Origin: Hydrogenophaga aromaticivorans
GTDB taxonomy: Bacteria > Pseudomonadota > Gammaproteobacteria > Burkholderiales > Burkholderiaceae_C
Length of the DNA: 64,000 bases
NCBI RefSeq assembly: GCF_013387465.1
Contig: NZ_VYGV01000025.1
Coordinates: 235,755-299,754 of the forward strand
Direction of reading: 5' to 3'
Shown here: positions 24,354 through 34,589 of the stretch, one piece after another
Numbering within the stretch: the first letter of the stretch is position 1
Layout: the number at the start of each line of letters is the position of its first letter
The notes under the pieces: model-generated
The model's database searches: none
Seen by the model: the letters and a program-made list of their open reading frames with translations, nothing else
What the model was told of the DNA's origin: nothing
Position numbers and translations under genes: made by a program

Positions 24354-25496
24354 TCAGGACTCAGTTGCAACGCTGAGCAAGGGTTCGATCAAAGCCGGCA
24401 AGCTGTTCAGCAGCAAGGCGATGTCTTCGGCGCGGGTTTCATCGCCGAGCGAAAAACGGATGGCGCACAGGGCCTCGTCGCGCGGCACGCCCATGGCGGT
24501 CAGCACGTGCGAGGGCTCGCTGCCGCCCGAGGAACAGGCCGCGCCGCTGGACGCCGCCACGTTCAGGCGCGAGAGGCGCTGCAGCACGACGTCGGCGTCC
24601 ACCATGCCGAAACGCAGGTAGCTGGTGCCGGGCAGGCGCGGCACACCCTGACACCACACGTGCAGGCCGGGCAGTTCGGCCAGACCGCTTTCGAGCGCGT
24701 CGCGCAGGCCGGCCACGTGTTCGGCCTGCGACGCCAGATCGCCCAGGCGCTCCAGCGCGGCGGCCAGGCCGACGATGGCCGGCAGGTTCTCGGTGCCGCC
24801 GCGGCGGCCACGCTCCTGGCTGCCCGGCACCGGTGGAACGAAGGCCCGGCCCTGGCGCAGCAGCAAGGCGCCCGCGCCCTTGGGGCCGTGGAACTTGTGG
24901 GCCGAGAGCGAAACCGCGTCGGCCGGGTAGTCGGCAAAAGCGAACGGCAGCTTGCCGATCCACTGCGTCGCGTCCACGTGCATGGCGGCGCCGGCCGCGT
25001 GGGCCATCGCGGCGACTTCCGTCACCGGCATCAGCGCACCGGTTTCGTTGTTGGCCGCCATCAGCGAGACCAAGGCCAGGTCCGGCCCCATCAGGGCTTC
25101 GGCGGCGGTGAGGTCGATGCGGCCGTCGGGCGACACCGGCATGAAGTCCACGGGCACGCCCTGCTCGGTCAGCGAGCGCGCCAGGCGCAGCAGGGCCGAA
25201 TGTTCGACCGCGCCGATCAGCAGGCGCTGGCGGCCCTGCGCCCGGGCCGCCGCGAGCAGGCCAGTCAGGGCCATGTGGTTGGCCTCGGTGGCGCCGCTGG
25301 TGAAGATGAGTTCGCTGGTCTTGCAGCCCAGGGCCCTGGCCGCGGTGGCGCGCGCCGCACCGAGCACGCGCTTGGCGTCCTGCCCCGGACCGTGCTGCGA
25401 CGAGGCGTTGGCCCAGGCGGTGACAAACACCGGCCCCATCGCATCCAGCACCTCGGGCGCGGGTGGTGTCGTGGCGTTGTGGTCCAGATAGATCAT
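24354..25496 (-). CDS. Cysteine desulfurase, second NifS-type
   Basis: 380 residues, a fold-type I PLP enzyme: MIYLDHNATTP start, lysine loop SLSAHKFHGPKGAG and the sulfur-accepting loop SSGAACSSGG near the C-terminus. It makes persulfide sulfur from cysteine. It differs clearly from the IscS-like NifS at 32831-34075, which has SSGSACTSASLEPS, so two desulfurases are encoded. ATG 25496 is chosen since the family starts MIYLDHNATT; it overlaps the upstream gene by 4 nt. An in-frame upstream extension to 25616 is rejected. Confidence 0.93.
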   Translation of the reverse strand: MIYLDHNATTPPAPEVLDAMGPVFVTAWANASSQHGPGQDAKRVLGAARATAARALGCKTSELIFTSGATEANHMALTGLLAAARAQGRQRLLIGAVEHSALLRLARSLTEQGVPVDFMPVSPDGRIDLTAAEALMGPDLALVSLMAANNETGALMPVTEVAAMAHAAGAAMHVDATQWIGKLPFAFADYPADAVSLSAHKFHGPKGAGALLLRQGRAFVPPVPGSQERGRRGGTENLPAIVGLAAALERLGDLASQAEHVAGLRDALESGLAELPGLHVWCQGVPRLPGTSYLRFGMVDADVVLQRLSRLNVAASSGAACSSGGSEPSHVLTAMGVPRDEALCAIRFSLGDETRAEDIALLLNSLPALIEPLLSVATES

Positions 25497-25837
25497 GGCC
25501 AGAAGCAACGTTCGCTGTCCAAGCAGAGCAAGTCCAGCAAGGGTTCGATCTGGTCGGCCCGCTCCTTCTCGACCCAGGCCTGCTGCTGATGGTCGCGCGC
25601 GCACAGCGTCCAGCAAGGGTGCTCGCCCACGGGCGGCTTCAGCAAGGCAATGGCGATGGTGCCGCCGCTCGGGTCCACGTTGCGCGAGCAGCAGGGGCTC
25701 TCGACCCGGTAGCCATCCTCATCCATGAAAACCTGAGGCTGCACGAAGCGGTAGCGCACGCGTTCCTTCAGCGCCCGCTCCAGGCGGTGCAGCGTCAGGT
25801 CACGCGGCGGGTTGCGCGCTTCGGGGACAGCGTTCAT
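25493..25837 (-). CDS. Uncharacterised nif-operon protein
   Basis: 114 residues, starting at MNAVPEARNPP with the ATG inside the end of the nifZ gene (ATGA). The N-terminal half has a basic helix followed by beta strands (RYRFVQPQVFMDEDGYRVESPCCSRNV). Three further cysteines occur towards the end (Trp/Cys-rich CWTLCARD and RCFWP). I do not recognise the family with confidence. Its position between nifZ and the second nifS suggests Fe-S or cofactor assembly. Confidence 0.72.
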   Translation of the reverse strand: MNAVPEARNPPRDLTLHRLERALKERVRYRFVQPQVFMDEDGYRVESPCCSRNVDPSGGTIAIALLKPPVGEHPCWTLCARDHQQQAWVEKERADQIEPLLDLLCLDSERCFWP

Positions 25838-26115
25838 GCGGCCTCGTCTTCGGTCTCGGGCAACAGGCCGGCCGGTGCGGGCACGAGTTCGATCTCCATG
25901 CAACCGACCACGCAGCCGGGGAACTGCACCAGGTAGACCGGCTCGTTGAGTTCCTGGGCGTGGCCGATGTTGACGATCTCGCCCACCGTGCCGCGCGCGG
26001 CCAGCAGGGCGTCGGGTTCGCGCTCGGGGTAGCTGCCGTCGTTGATGAGGTCGTCCAGCGCGATCACGCGCTGGCCCCAGGCGTAGACGGGTTCGCGGGG
26101 TTCAATGCCGTTCAT
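25834..26115 (-). CDS. nifZ: NifZ family protein, short copy
   Basis: 93 residues of the NifZ domain: YAWGQRVIALDDLINDGSYPE and GTVGEIVNIGHAQELNEPVYLVQFPG. NifZ helps mature the P-cluster of the MoFe protein in Azotobacter. The start overlaps the other NifZ gene by 4 nt (ATGA). It is slightly shorter than the tandem partner; the pair probably arose by duplication or forms a heteromeric unit. Confidence 0.9.
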   Translation of the reverse strand: MNGIEPREPVYAWGQRVIALDDLINDGSYPEREPDALLAARGTVGEIVNIGHAQELNEPVYLVQFPGCVVGCMEIELVPAPAGLLPETEDEAA

Positions 26116-26489
26116 GGGGCCTCCGTGGCGGTGGTGGTGTCGGTGCGGGTGGGTTGACCGAGGGTGGTGATGGACGCGGCCTTCTCGCCGAGCTGTGCCA
26201 GCACCTCGTCGGGCAGGTTGTCCAGGGTGCAGAGTTCCTTGGCGCGCATGCCGACGCGGTGGCCGGATTCGACGAAGTCGACGGCGTAGATGTAGAACTG
26301 CTGCAGGAAGGTGTTGATGTTGATGACGTAGCCGATCTCGCCCTTGTTCACCAGCACCTCGCCGATGTCCTTGCCGTTGTAGGTGCCGTCGTTGCGCACC
26401 ACCGAGCGCGCGATCACGCGCTCGCCGTACTGGAAGCGCGGGGGAAAAGCGAGTTCGATCTCGGCATCGTCGCGGTTGATGTCAGCCAT
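26112..26489 (-). CDS. nifZ: NifZ family protein, long copy
   Basis: 125 residues. The NifZ core FPPRFQYGERVIARSVVRND and KGEIGYVININTFLQQFYIYAVDFVESGHRVGMRAKELC is present, and the C-terminal tail is Thr-rich. It starts at ATG 26489 inside the end of the LRV gene; a longer frame is not supported by the family start. It is followed directly by the second NifZ gene. Confidence 0.93.
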   Translation of the reverse strand: MADINRDDAEIELAFPPRFQYGERVIARSVVRNDGTYNGKDIGEVLVNKGEIGYVININTFLQQFYIYAVDFVESGHRVGMRAKELCTLDNLPDEVLAQLGEKAASITTLGQPTRTDTTTATEAP

Positions 26490-27306
26490 GGGGCACTCCC
26501 GGTACCAGTGAAAGGGCCTGGCGCGGGTCCTGGCGTTCGAGCACGCACTGGCGCACCAAGGGGTCATCGTCCTCGCGCAAGGGGTCGAGCAGGGACGGGT
26601 CGGCGCGCTGCGCCACTTCCCAGCGCACGCGCCAGTCGGTGTCGGCCATCAGGCGCGGCAACAGGGGCGCGGGCAGGCGCTCGGCAACGGTGCGGCGCAC
26701 CTCGGGCGACTTGTCGCTGAGCAGGATCAGCAGCGCCGGCATCTCCAGGCGCTGCGCCACGATCAGGCGCACGGCGCGGTCCGGGTCGCGCGCCATGGTC
26801 GGCAACAGCGCCAGCGGCAGGCGCCGCGCCACCCATTCACGCACGCCGTAATCGGTGTCGTTGCGCATGGCGGCGAGTTCGGCGGTTTCCAGGCGCTGGG
26901 CGACGCGGATGCGCACCTCGCGGTGCGGGTCGTGCGCCATGCGGCCGAGCAGCTGCTGCGGCAGGCGCAGCGCGATCTGCAGGCGCACGGTTTCGTCCGG
27001 ATCGTCCATCAGCGAGGCCAGGCGGAACACGTTGGCGTGGCGCGCGGCAATGGCGCGCACCTCGAAGTACGGGTGGCCGAGCTGGCGGTCGCCCTGCTCC
27101 GGGTGCCAGCGGAAAAAGCGGTCGATGCGGCGCGCGTACACGTCCTGCATGCAGGCGTGGCCGGGTTCGCAGCCCTGTTCAGCCGGGCGGTCGCGCAGGG
27201 CTGCGTATTCGCAGGCGCTGCAGTCCACCGGGCCGCCCTGCCAGTGCGAGGCCTCGATGTCGCCAGCGGGGGCGCGGGTGCCGATGAAGTCGCTCAGGGC
27301 GTTCAT
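26482..27306 (-). CDS. 4Fe-4S-binding leucine-rich-variant repeat protein
   Basis: 274 residues. The N-terminal Fe-S module has Cys29-X2-Cys32 and Cys46-X5-Cys52, followed by eight to nine LRV repeats of about 24 residues (for example DPDETVRLQIALRLPQQLL, DPHREVRIRVAQRLE, DPDRAVRLIVAQRLE). The same architecture is known from the Azotobacter vinelandii LRV protein, encoded in its nif region. The function is unresolved. It overlaps the TPR gene upstream and nifZ downstream. Confidence 0.92.
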   Translation of the reverse strand: MNALSDFIGTRAPAGDIEASHWQGGPVDCSACEYAALRDRPAEQGCEPGHACMQDVYARRIDRFFRWHPEQGDRQLGHPYFEVRAIAARHANVFRLASLMDDPDETVRLQIALRLPQQLLGRMAHDPHREVRIRVAQRLETAELAAMRNDTDYGVREWVARRLPLALLPTMARDPDRAVRLIVAQRLEMPALLILLSDKSPEVRRTVAERLPAPLLPRLMADTDWRVRWEVAQRADPSLLDPLREDDDPLVRQCVLERQDPRQALSLVPGVPHG

Positions 27307-27887
27307 AACTTCGCCCCGTTTCCGCTCCAGCTGCGCACCGGGTAGGCGCTCAGCGGGTCCACCGCATCGGGGGTGTCGGCCGCTTCGCGGCGCGCGAGCA
27401 CGTGCGAGAGCAAGGCACCACCGAGGTGGTCTTTCGGGTCGAGCTGGCGCAGCGCAGCCAGCATCAGGCGCGCTTCGTCGAAGTCGCCCAGGCGCAGGCT
27501 CAGGTAGGCCAGCCCCTTGAGCGTGAACAGGTAGAAGCGCACGGCCGGGTCGTGGCGCAGGGCGTCGTCGTCGGGCGGCTGGTCGCCGAAGTTGGGGCCG
27601 AGCGCGGCGCGCGCGATGGCCAGCGCGTCTTCGCCGACCGCGCGGGCCTTGTCCAGCGCATGACCATAAAAATGAAACCGGTAAAGCGCGATCAAGGGCC
27701 CGGGGTGGCTGGGCGCCAGGGCACGGGCCCGCTCCAGCAAGGCCAGGGCTTCATCGCTCTGGTCGCGCTTCAAGCCCGCTTCCTTGATCAGTGCATCGAC
27801 CTCAGGGCTGACCGCGCCGCCGATCGCACCGGCGCCGAACGCGTCGAGCGCGTCGTCCAGCCCCAGGTTGACGACGGCGGCGTTCAT
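27303..27887 (-). CDS. TPR-like nif-operon protein
   Basis: 194 residues of helical repeats related to TPR: ALALLERARALAPSHPGPLIALYRF and RFYLFTLKGLAYLSLRLGDF, then DEARLMLAALRQLDP. No signal peptide. The same block is recognisable in the protein at 44680-45186 (RFWLFTLKALAFVQLRRGE), so the two are paralogues located in two different nif operons. Probably a protein-protein interaction unit. The stop overlaps the LRV gene start. Confidence 0.82.
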   Translation of the reverse strand: MNAAVVNLGLDDALDAFGAGAIGGAVSPEVDALIKEAGLKRDQSDEALALLERARALAPSHPGPLIALYRFHFYGHALDKARAVGEDALAIARAALGPNFGDQPPDDDALRHDPAVRFYLFTLKGLAYLSLRLGDFDEARLMLAALRQLDPKDHLGGALLSHVLARREAADTPDAVDPLSAYPVRSWSGNGAKL

Positions 27888-27897
27888 GTCCCGTGCT

Positions 27898-28305
27898 TCA
27901 GGAGGCCAGTGTGGCCGGACGGCCGCGCCCGATGGCGCCGATCTCGATCTTGGTCACCCCCACGATGGGCGCGCTGTCGCTGGAGGCGCTGCTGCAGCCG
28001 CAGGCGGCCTGGTTCGGGTTGGTGAAGGTCAGGCCCGATTGGGTCGGCGTGTCGGCGAAATCGACGATCACGCCTTCGAGCATCAGGCGGCTCTCGGCCC
28101 CCAGGAACAGGCGCAGACCTTCGATCTCCAGCACCTGCTCACCGGGGCCGGGTGCGGCCTCGGCGCTGAACTCCGAGCTGTAGCCCGAGCAGCCGCCAGG
28201 CGAAACCGCCAGACGAAAACCCGCACCCGCCGGCAAGCCGGAGAAGCGCACGATGCGCGAAATGAACTTGACGGCGGCGGGCTTGAGGACGATGTTGGGC
28301 AGCAT
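27898..28305 (-). CDS. HesB/IscA-family Fe-S carrier
   Basis: 135 residues. It carries the A-type carrier cysteines: Cys39 (in SPGGCSGYSS) and the CGC pair near residue 101 in QAACGCSSAS, with a short extension after it. Such proteins hold or transfer Fe-S clusters, here probably to NifB, which needs several [4Fe-4S] clusters. It is the third A-type carrier in the window. A 28396-28503 repeat separates it from fdxN. Confidence 0.9.
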   Translation of the reverse strand: MLPNIVLKPAAVKFISRIVRFSGLPAGAGFRLAVSPGGCSGYSSEFSAEAAPGPGEQVLEIEGLRLFLGAESRLMLEGVIVDFADTPTQSGLTFTNPNQAACGCSSASSDSAPIVGVTKIEIGAIGRGRPATLAS

Positions 28306-28395
28306 GGTGGTGGTCTCTGGTTGTCTCGGTGAATCGGTGTGACAGCAATGTTTCGGGCGATGCCCGAAGCGAGTTGCAAGCCCCAGGGCTAGCGA

Positions 28396-28503
28396 AGCGA
28401 AGCCCCCTCCAGGGCACCCGCGGAACCGGCTTTGCCGGGCCGCCAGGTGCGCCCCCTTGAGGGGGGATGCGGCTACGCGCAGCGAGCAAGCAACGGGGGC
28501 GCT
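28396..28503 (+). repeat. Comamonadaceae-type intergenic repeat, copy 1
   Basis: Contains the palindromic core GGAACCGGCTTTGCCGGGCC (28422-28441) and the hairpin CCCCCTTGAGGGGGG (from about 28453), then GCGCAGCGAGCAAGCAACGG. It lies inside an operon, between hesB and fdxN. Similar copies are at 35335, 46540, 53092 and 62737. Confidence 0.85.
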
Positions 28504-28698
28504 TCAGATCTTGACGATGCAGCCATCGACCGGGCAAACGGCGACGCATTGCGGCTCGTCGTAGTGGCCTTCGCAGTCGGTGCACTTCTTGGGGTCGATG
28601 ACGTAGGTGCCGCCTTTTTCGCGGATCGCGACGTTCGGGCACTCGGGTTCGCAGGCCGAGCAGGCGGTGCAGGTGGACGCGATGATCTTCATGGGCAT
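28504..28698 (-). CDS. fdxN: 2[4Fe-4S] ferredoxin FdxN
   Basis: 64 residues. First cluster motif Cys10-X2-Cys13-X2-Cys16-X3-Cys20, second Cys39-X2-Cys42-X8-Cys51-X3-Cys55, the longer spacing typical of FdxN next to nifB. FdxN supplies electrons for nitrogenase or for the NifB radical reaction. ATG 28698 has AGGAG 8 nt upstream; MKII at 28692 is an alternative. Confidence 0.95.
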   Translation of the reverse strand: MPMKIIASTCTACSACEPECPNVAIREKGGTYVIDPKKCTDCEGHYDEPQCVAVCPVDGCIVKI

Positions 28699-28746
28699 GG
28701 TGGCTCTCCTTCTGGGGACGTCGTGGGGGATGGGATGGGGTTGGTG

Positions 28747-30345
28747 TCAGGCGGCTTCGGCGAGGCCGCCGGTGAAAGCGCCCTGGCGGATCTGCGCGTC
28801 GCCGCGCGGCTGGTGCGCGATGGCGCCGCTGGCGATGCGGCCGCGGTAGTCGTTGAACCACTCCAGCGCGGCCTTTTCGATGAACTCGCCGACGTACTGA
28901 TCGACCGGTTCGACACCGGCGGCCAGCAGCTCGTCGCGCGGGCAGGCGCCGATCTTGGCGACCAGCACGGCGTGGCAGTCGTTGATGGCGTTGACCACCG
29001 AAGGCAGCTGCTCGTCATCGCCGTGACCGCCCTGGCAATACAGGTCGACGCGGCGGTGGCCGACAAACAGGGCCTGCGCGGCCGAGACTTCAAACACCTG
29101 GAACTCGGTGACGTGGCCGAAGTGCTCGTTGACCCGACCACCGCCCTTGGTGGCGACCGCGACCAGCACCTTGAGCTCTTCATCCACTCCGATGGCCGTG
29201 GCCGCGGCCAGGGCTTCGTGTTTGGCGGCCTGTTGCGCCTGGCGCTCGACCTCGACCTTGTCCTGGTAGCTCTTGCGCTTGTCCAGGTCGTAGACCACTT
29301 CCATCTGCTCCAGCTTGTCGAGCGTGAACTCTTCCGAGCGGTCTTCGCCCAGCAGGCCCACCGCGTCGGCGCGGCACTGGCGGCAATGGCGCATCAGGTT
29401 GGCGCCGCCCATGCAGGCGTCCTGCACGGCTTTCAGCTCGGAAGCGGTTGGGCCACGCTGGCCGGTGAGGCCGAACACCGTGCCGTGTTCGGCTTCGGAG
29501 ATCAGCGGCATGATGTTGTGCAGGAAGGCGCCGCGCTTCTTCACTTCGCGGTTCACCTCGATCAGGTGCTCGTCGTTGATGCCGGGGATCAGCACCGAGT
29601 TGATCTTGGTGAGCACGCCGCGCGCGGTGAGCATTTCCAGGCCGAGCATCTGGCGCTCGTGCAGGATCCTGGCGGCCTCGTAGCCGGTCACGCGCTTGTG
29701 GTTCCAGAAGATCCAGGGGTAGATCTTCTCGCCCACGGCTGGGTCCACCATGTTGATGGTGATGGTCACGTGGTCGACGTTGTATTTGCAGATCTCGTCG
29801 ACCTGATCCGGCAGTGCCAGGCCGTTGGTGGACAGGCAGAGCTTGATGTCGGGCGCCTGCTCCTGCAGCATGCGGAAGGTCTCGAAGGTCTTGGCCGGGT
29901 TGGCCAGCGCATCGCCGGGGCCGGCCACGCCGAGCACCGTCATCTGCGGAATCTCGCTGGCCACGGCGACGACTTTTTTCACGGCCTGTTCGGGCGTGAG
30001 CTTCTGCGAGACCACGCCGGGGCGGCTCTCGTTGCTGCAGTCGTATTTGCGGTTGCAGTAGTTGCACTGGATGTTGCAGGCCGGCGCCACGGCCACGTGC
30101 ATGCGCGCGTAGTGGTGGTGGGCTTCTTCGGAATAGCAGGGGTGGTTCTTGACCTTGTCCCAGACTTCCTGGGGCATGTCGTCGGGACCGTCGGAGGTGC
30201 CACAACTGGCTTTTCCCTCACCGCCGGAGGTGCCACAACCACCACCGGTGGCGGGCAGTTCGGGCGTGGCGCCCAAGGATTTGATCTGGCCGATGCCGAT
30301 GTAGGTCTTGGCCGGCAATGAACCACTGGCTGCGCTGGTTTGCAT
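28747..30345 (-). CDS. nifB: FeMo-cofactor biosynthesis radical-SAM protein NifB
   Basis: 532 residues. The radical SAM motif Cys90-X3-Cys94-X2-Cys97 (CNIQCNYC) with further cysteines forms NifB-co, the 8Fe-9S-C precursor of FeMo-co. A C-terminal NifX-like domain (from about residue 410: LKVLVAVATKGGGRVNEHFGHVTEFQVFEV) completes the long NifB form. ATG 30345 fits the promoter at 30392-30406; an upstream in-frame start (30396) would lie in the promoter. It is the first gene of an operon of about 11 kb. Confidence 0.98.
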   Translation of the reverse strand: MQTSAASGSLPAKTYIGIGQIKSLGATPELPATGGGCGTSGGEGKASCGTSDGPDDMPQEVWDKVKNHPCYSEEAHHHYARMHVAVAPACNIQCNYCNRKYDCSNESRPGVVSQKLTPEQAVKKVVAVASEIPQMTVLGVAGPGDALANPAKTFETFRMLQEQAPDIKLCLSTNGLALPDQVDEICKYNVDHVTITINMVDPAVGEKIYPWIFWNHKRVTGYEAARILHERQMLGLEMLTARGVLTKINSVLIPGINDEHLIEVNREVKKRGAFLHNIMPLISEAEHGTVFGLTGQRGPTASELKAVQDACMGGANLMRHCRQCRADAVGLLGEDRSEEFTLDKLEQMEVVYDLDKRKSYQDKVEVERQAQQAAKHEALAAATAIGVDEELKVLVAVATKGGGRVNEHFGHVTEFQVFEVSAAQALFVGHRRVDLYCQGGHGDDEQLPSVVNAINDCHAVLVAKIGACPRDELLAAGVEPVDQYVGEFIEKAALEWFNDYRGRIASGAIAHQPRGDAQIRQGAFTGGLAEAA

Positions 30346-30391
30346 GGGAACCCTTTTCGCGTCCGACACTTGGCCGCATGGGGGACCTATA

Positions 30392-30406
30392 GCCAAATCC
30401 GTGCCA
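30392..30406 (-). promoter_or_regulatory. Sigma-54 promoter of nifB
   Basis: On the minus strand TGGCACGGATTTGGC: perfect -24 box and the invariant GC of the -12 box. The predicted start near 30380 gives a 35-nt leader before the nifB ATG. It lies in the 472-bp nifA-nifB interval 30346-30817; the part near 30500-30817 shows no gene or clear terminator. Confidence 0.78.
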
Positions 30407-30451
30407 CCGGAAATCTTGTTTTAAATCAAGTAACTGGCGTCTTTTGTCGGT

Positions 30452-30467
30452 TGTCGCAGATGCCACA
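30452..30467. promoter_or_regulatory. NifA upstream activator site before nifB
   Basis: TGTCGCAGATGCCACA fits TGT-N10-ACA exactly. It lies about 46 bp upstream of the nifB -24 box, a bit closer than average. It supports NifA control of the whole nifB operon. Confidence 0.7.
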
Positions 30468-30817
30468 GGAGCCACATCTTTTGGGAGGTGTTGCGTCTGG
30501 CTTGCGACAAAGACCACACATCGGTTGCATGCCGCTGGCGCAGTTCAGGGACTTGGGCAAGGCTGGGAAAAAGAGGGGAAGTCAAACTTCGGTTCCGCCC
30601 ACACGTTCGCAGACGTGTCGGGTGGCTGCGGCGGGGCGCCGCAGAGGATTCGCGCATGCCACAGAGCCTCGCCCACCAGCCCGGTTTTCACTCAGACCCA
30701 GCCGACTGAAGCAGCACATCTGCGCGAGCGCGAAGGCGACCCGCCGCGGACGCCCGGCGCGTTGCCCGCGCAACCGAATGGCGCCAGCAAAAGCAGCCCG
30801 AAAACCCTACAAAGAGT

Positions 30818-32497
<1,680 letters not shown>

Positions 32498-32776
32498 GGT
32501 GCGCTCCGGGTAGGTGCAAGGCAGGACCTGATACAGGGCAGCGCCGCCCCTGGCGTGGCCGGTGAGCACCAACGCAGGGATTTCTGACGCAGAAAAGCCA
32601 CCTCCTGACGCGCTCTCATGCAAGAAGTGAACCAGTAACTTGGTGGTGTGCGCCGTTGATCGTTTGGCTTCACGCTTTCCGACAAACCGAACAGTGCTAT
32701 TCCATCGTGCGGCGCATGGCGCGAACAAAACCAACAAAGCGAGCCGAAAAACGTGGCGAACAGGCAACAAATGGCA

Positions 32777-32791
32777 TGGCACCGAAATTGC
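32777..32791 (+). promoter_or_regulatory. Sigma-54 promoter of nifS operon
   Basis: TGGCACCGAAATTGC is a perfect -24/-12 match. The predicted start is near 32803 and a GGAG at 32821 precedes the ATG at 32831. It lies in the 333-bp nifA-nifS gap (32498-32830). No exact TGT-N10-ACA was found there. The promoter of nifA itself is not evident. Confidence 0.85.
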
Positions 32792-32830
32792 GGAATGCGC
32801 TGCGGCCCACCCAATTTTCTGGAGTCATCC

Positions 32831-34075
32831 ATGTCGCTCAGCAGCCGAGATCCCGCCCCCGCCCGTGCCGCCGCCAGCGTCTACCTCGACTACGCCGCCA
32901 CCACCCCGGTGGACCGCCGCGTGGCGAACAAGATGATTCCCTATCTGACGGAGCTGTATGGCAATCCGGCGAGCCGCTCGCATGCGTTCGGCTGGGCCGC
33001 GGACGAGGCGGTGGAGCTGGCGCGCGAACAGGTCTGCTCGCTGATCAACGCCGACCCGCGTGAGATCGTCTGGACCTCGGGCGCCACCGAATCGAACAAC
33101 CTCGCGATCAAGGGCGCGGCGCATTTCAACCGCGCCAAGGGCAAGCACCTGATCACTGTCGCGACCGAACACAAGGCGGTGCTCGACAGCATGCGCGAAC
33201 TGGAGCGCGAGGGCTACGAAGTGACGGTGCTGCAGGTGCTGCCCAGCGGCCTGCTCGACATCGCGGTGTTCGAAGCCGCGCTGCGGCCCGACACCGTGCT
33301 GGCCTCGGTGATGATGGTCAACAACGAGACCGGCGTCATTCAGGACATCGCCGCGCTCGGCGCCATCTGCCGCGCCAAGGGCGTGGTCTTCCACGTGGAC
33401 GCCGCCCAGGCCGCCGGCAAGGTGGTGATCGATCTGGACGTGCTGCCGGTTGATCTGCTTTCACTGTCGGCCCACAAGATCTACGGCCCCAAGGGCATCG
33501 GCGCTTTGTACGTGCGCCGCAAACCGCGCGTGCGCATCGACGCGCAGATGCACGGTGGTGGCCACGAGCGCGGCATGCGCTCGGGCACGCTGGCCACGCA
33601 CCAGATCGTGGGCATGGGCGAGGCCTTCTGGCTGGCGCGCGAAAACATGGCCGCCGACAACGCCCGCATCAAGACCCTGCGCGACCGCCTCTGGGCCGGC
33701 TTTCAAAAGATGGACTGCGTGGTGCTCAACGGCGACGAAAGCCAGCGCGCCGTGCAGTACCTCAACTGCAGCTTCAACTACGTCGAAGGCGAGTCGCTGC
33801 TGATGGGCATCAAGGGCGTGGCGGTGTCGTCGGGCTCGGCCTGCACCTCGGCCAGCCTGGAGCCCAGCTACGTGTTGCGCGCCATGGGCCGCAGCGACGA
33901 GCTCGCGCACAGTTCGGTGCGTTTTTCCATCGGCCGCTTCACCACGGTTGAAGAGATCGATTTCACGATTGCCCAGGTCACCGAGGTCGTGAACCGCCTG
34001 CGAGCCATGAGCCCGCTGTGGGACATGGTGCAGGCCGGCATCGACCTCAGCACGATCCAGTGGTCCGAGCATTGA
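32831..34075 (+). CDS. nifS: Cysteine desulfurase NifS (IscS-like)
   Basis: 414 residues. PLP loop LSAHKIYGPKGIGALYVRR and catalytic loop SSGSACTSASLEPSYVLRAMG, the IscS type. It supplies sulfur for nitrogenase Fe-S clusters to the scaffold encoded next. Residues 1-17 are a short leader before VYLDYAATTPVD. It has its own sigma-54 promoter. It is named NifS by context; on sequence alone IscS is equally fitting. Confidence 0.93.
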   Translation: MSLSSRDPAPARAAASVYLDYAATTPVDRRVANKMIPYLTELYGNPASRSHAFGWAADEAVELAREQVCSLINADPREIVWTSGATESNNLAIKGAAHFNRAKGKHLITVATEHKAVLDSMRELEREGYEVTVLQVLPSGLLDIAVFEAALRPDTVLASVMMVNNETGVIQDIAALGAICRAKGVVFHVDAAQAAGKVVIDLDVLPVDLLSLSAHKIYGPKGIGALYVRRKPRVRIDAQMHGGGHERGMRSGTLATHQIVGMGEAFWLARENMAADNARIKTLRDRLWAGFQKMDCVVLNGDESQRAVQYLNCSFNYVEGESLLMGIKGVAVSSGSACTSASLEPSYVLRAMGRSDELAHSSVRFSIGRFTTVEEIDFTIAQVTEVVNRLRAMSPLWDMVQAGIDLSTIQWSEH

Positions 34076-34115
34076 TCACGCCCATCTTTGTCACACACCC
34101 TCCCGGAGCAACACC

Positions 34116-34553
34116 ATGGCCTACAGCGAACAAGTCGTCGATCACTATGAAAACCCTCGCAACGTGGGCGCCTTCGACGCCAACGACGCCAGCGTCGGCA
34201 CCGGCATGGTCGGCGCGCCGGCCTGCGGCGACGTGATGCGCCTGCAGATCCGCGTCAACGCCCAGGGTGTGATCGAGGACGCCAAGTTCAAGACCTACGG
34301 CTGCGGCTCGGCCATCGCGTCGAGCTCGCTGGTCACCGAGTGGGTGCGGGGCCGCACGCTGGACGAAGCGCTGGCGATCAAGAACTCACAGATCGCCGAA
34401 GAACTTGCCCTGCCGCCCGTGAAGATCCATTGCTCCATCCTGGCCGAAGACGCGATCAAAGCGGCCGTGGCCGACTTCCGCTCGCGCCAGGCCACCGGCG
34501 AAGCCGCCACCCTGGTGTCGGAGCAGCCCGCCTGCGCCTCCAGCACGCGCTGA
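34116..34553 (+). CDS. nifU: Fe-S scaffold NifU/IscU
   Basis: 145 residues, corresponding only to the N-terminal (IscU) domain of NifU; the ferredoxin-like and C-terminal NifU domains are absent. Ligands Cys37 (PACGD), Cys63 (YGCGS) and Cys106 (HCSILAED) are present, and LPPVK (99-103) is the motif recognised by HscA, which is encoded downstream. The tail is a little longer than in housekeeping IscU. Confidence 0.93.
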   Translation: MAYSEQVVDHYENPRNVGAFDANDASVGTGMVGAPACGDVMRLQIRVNAQGVIEDAKFKTYGCGSAIASSSLVTEWVRGRTLDEALAIKNSQIAEELALPPVKIHCSILAEDAIKAAVADFRSRQATGEAATLVSEQPACASSTR

Positions 34554-34589
34554 AACCCACCCCTGTCACACACCACCGGAGTCACCACC

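Noticed and set aside
25497..25616. N-terminal extension of the second NifS
   Set aside because: It overlaps the upstream gene in another frame; cysteine desulfurases start near MIYLDHNATTP.
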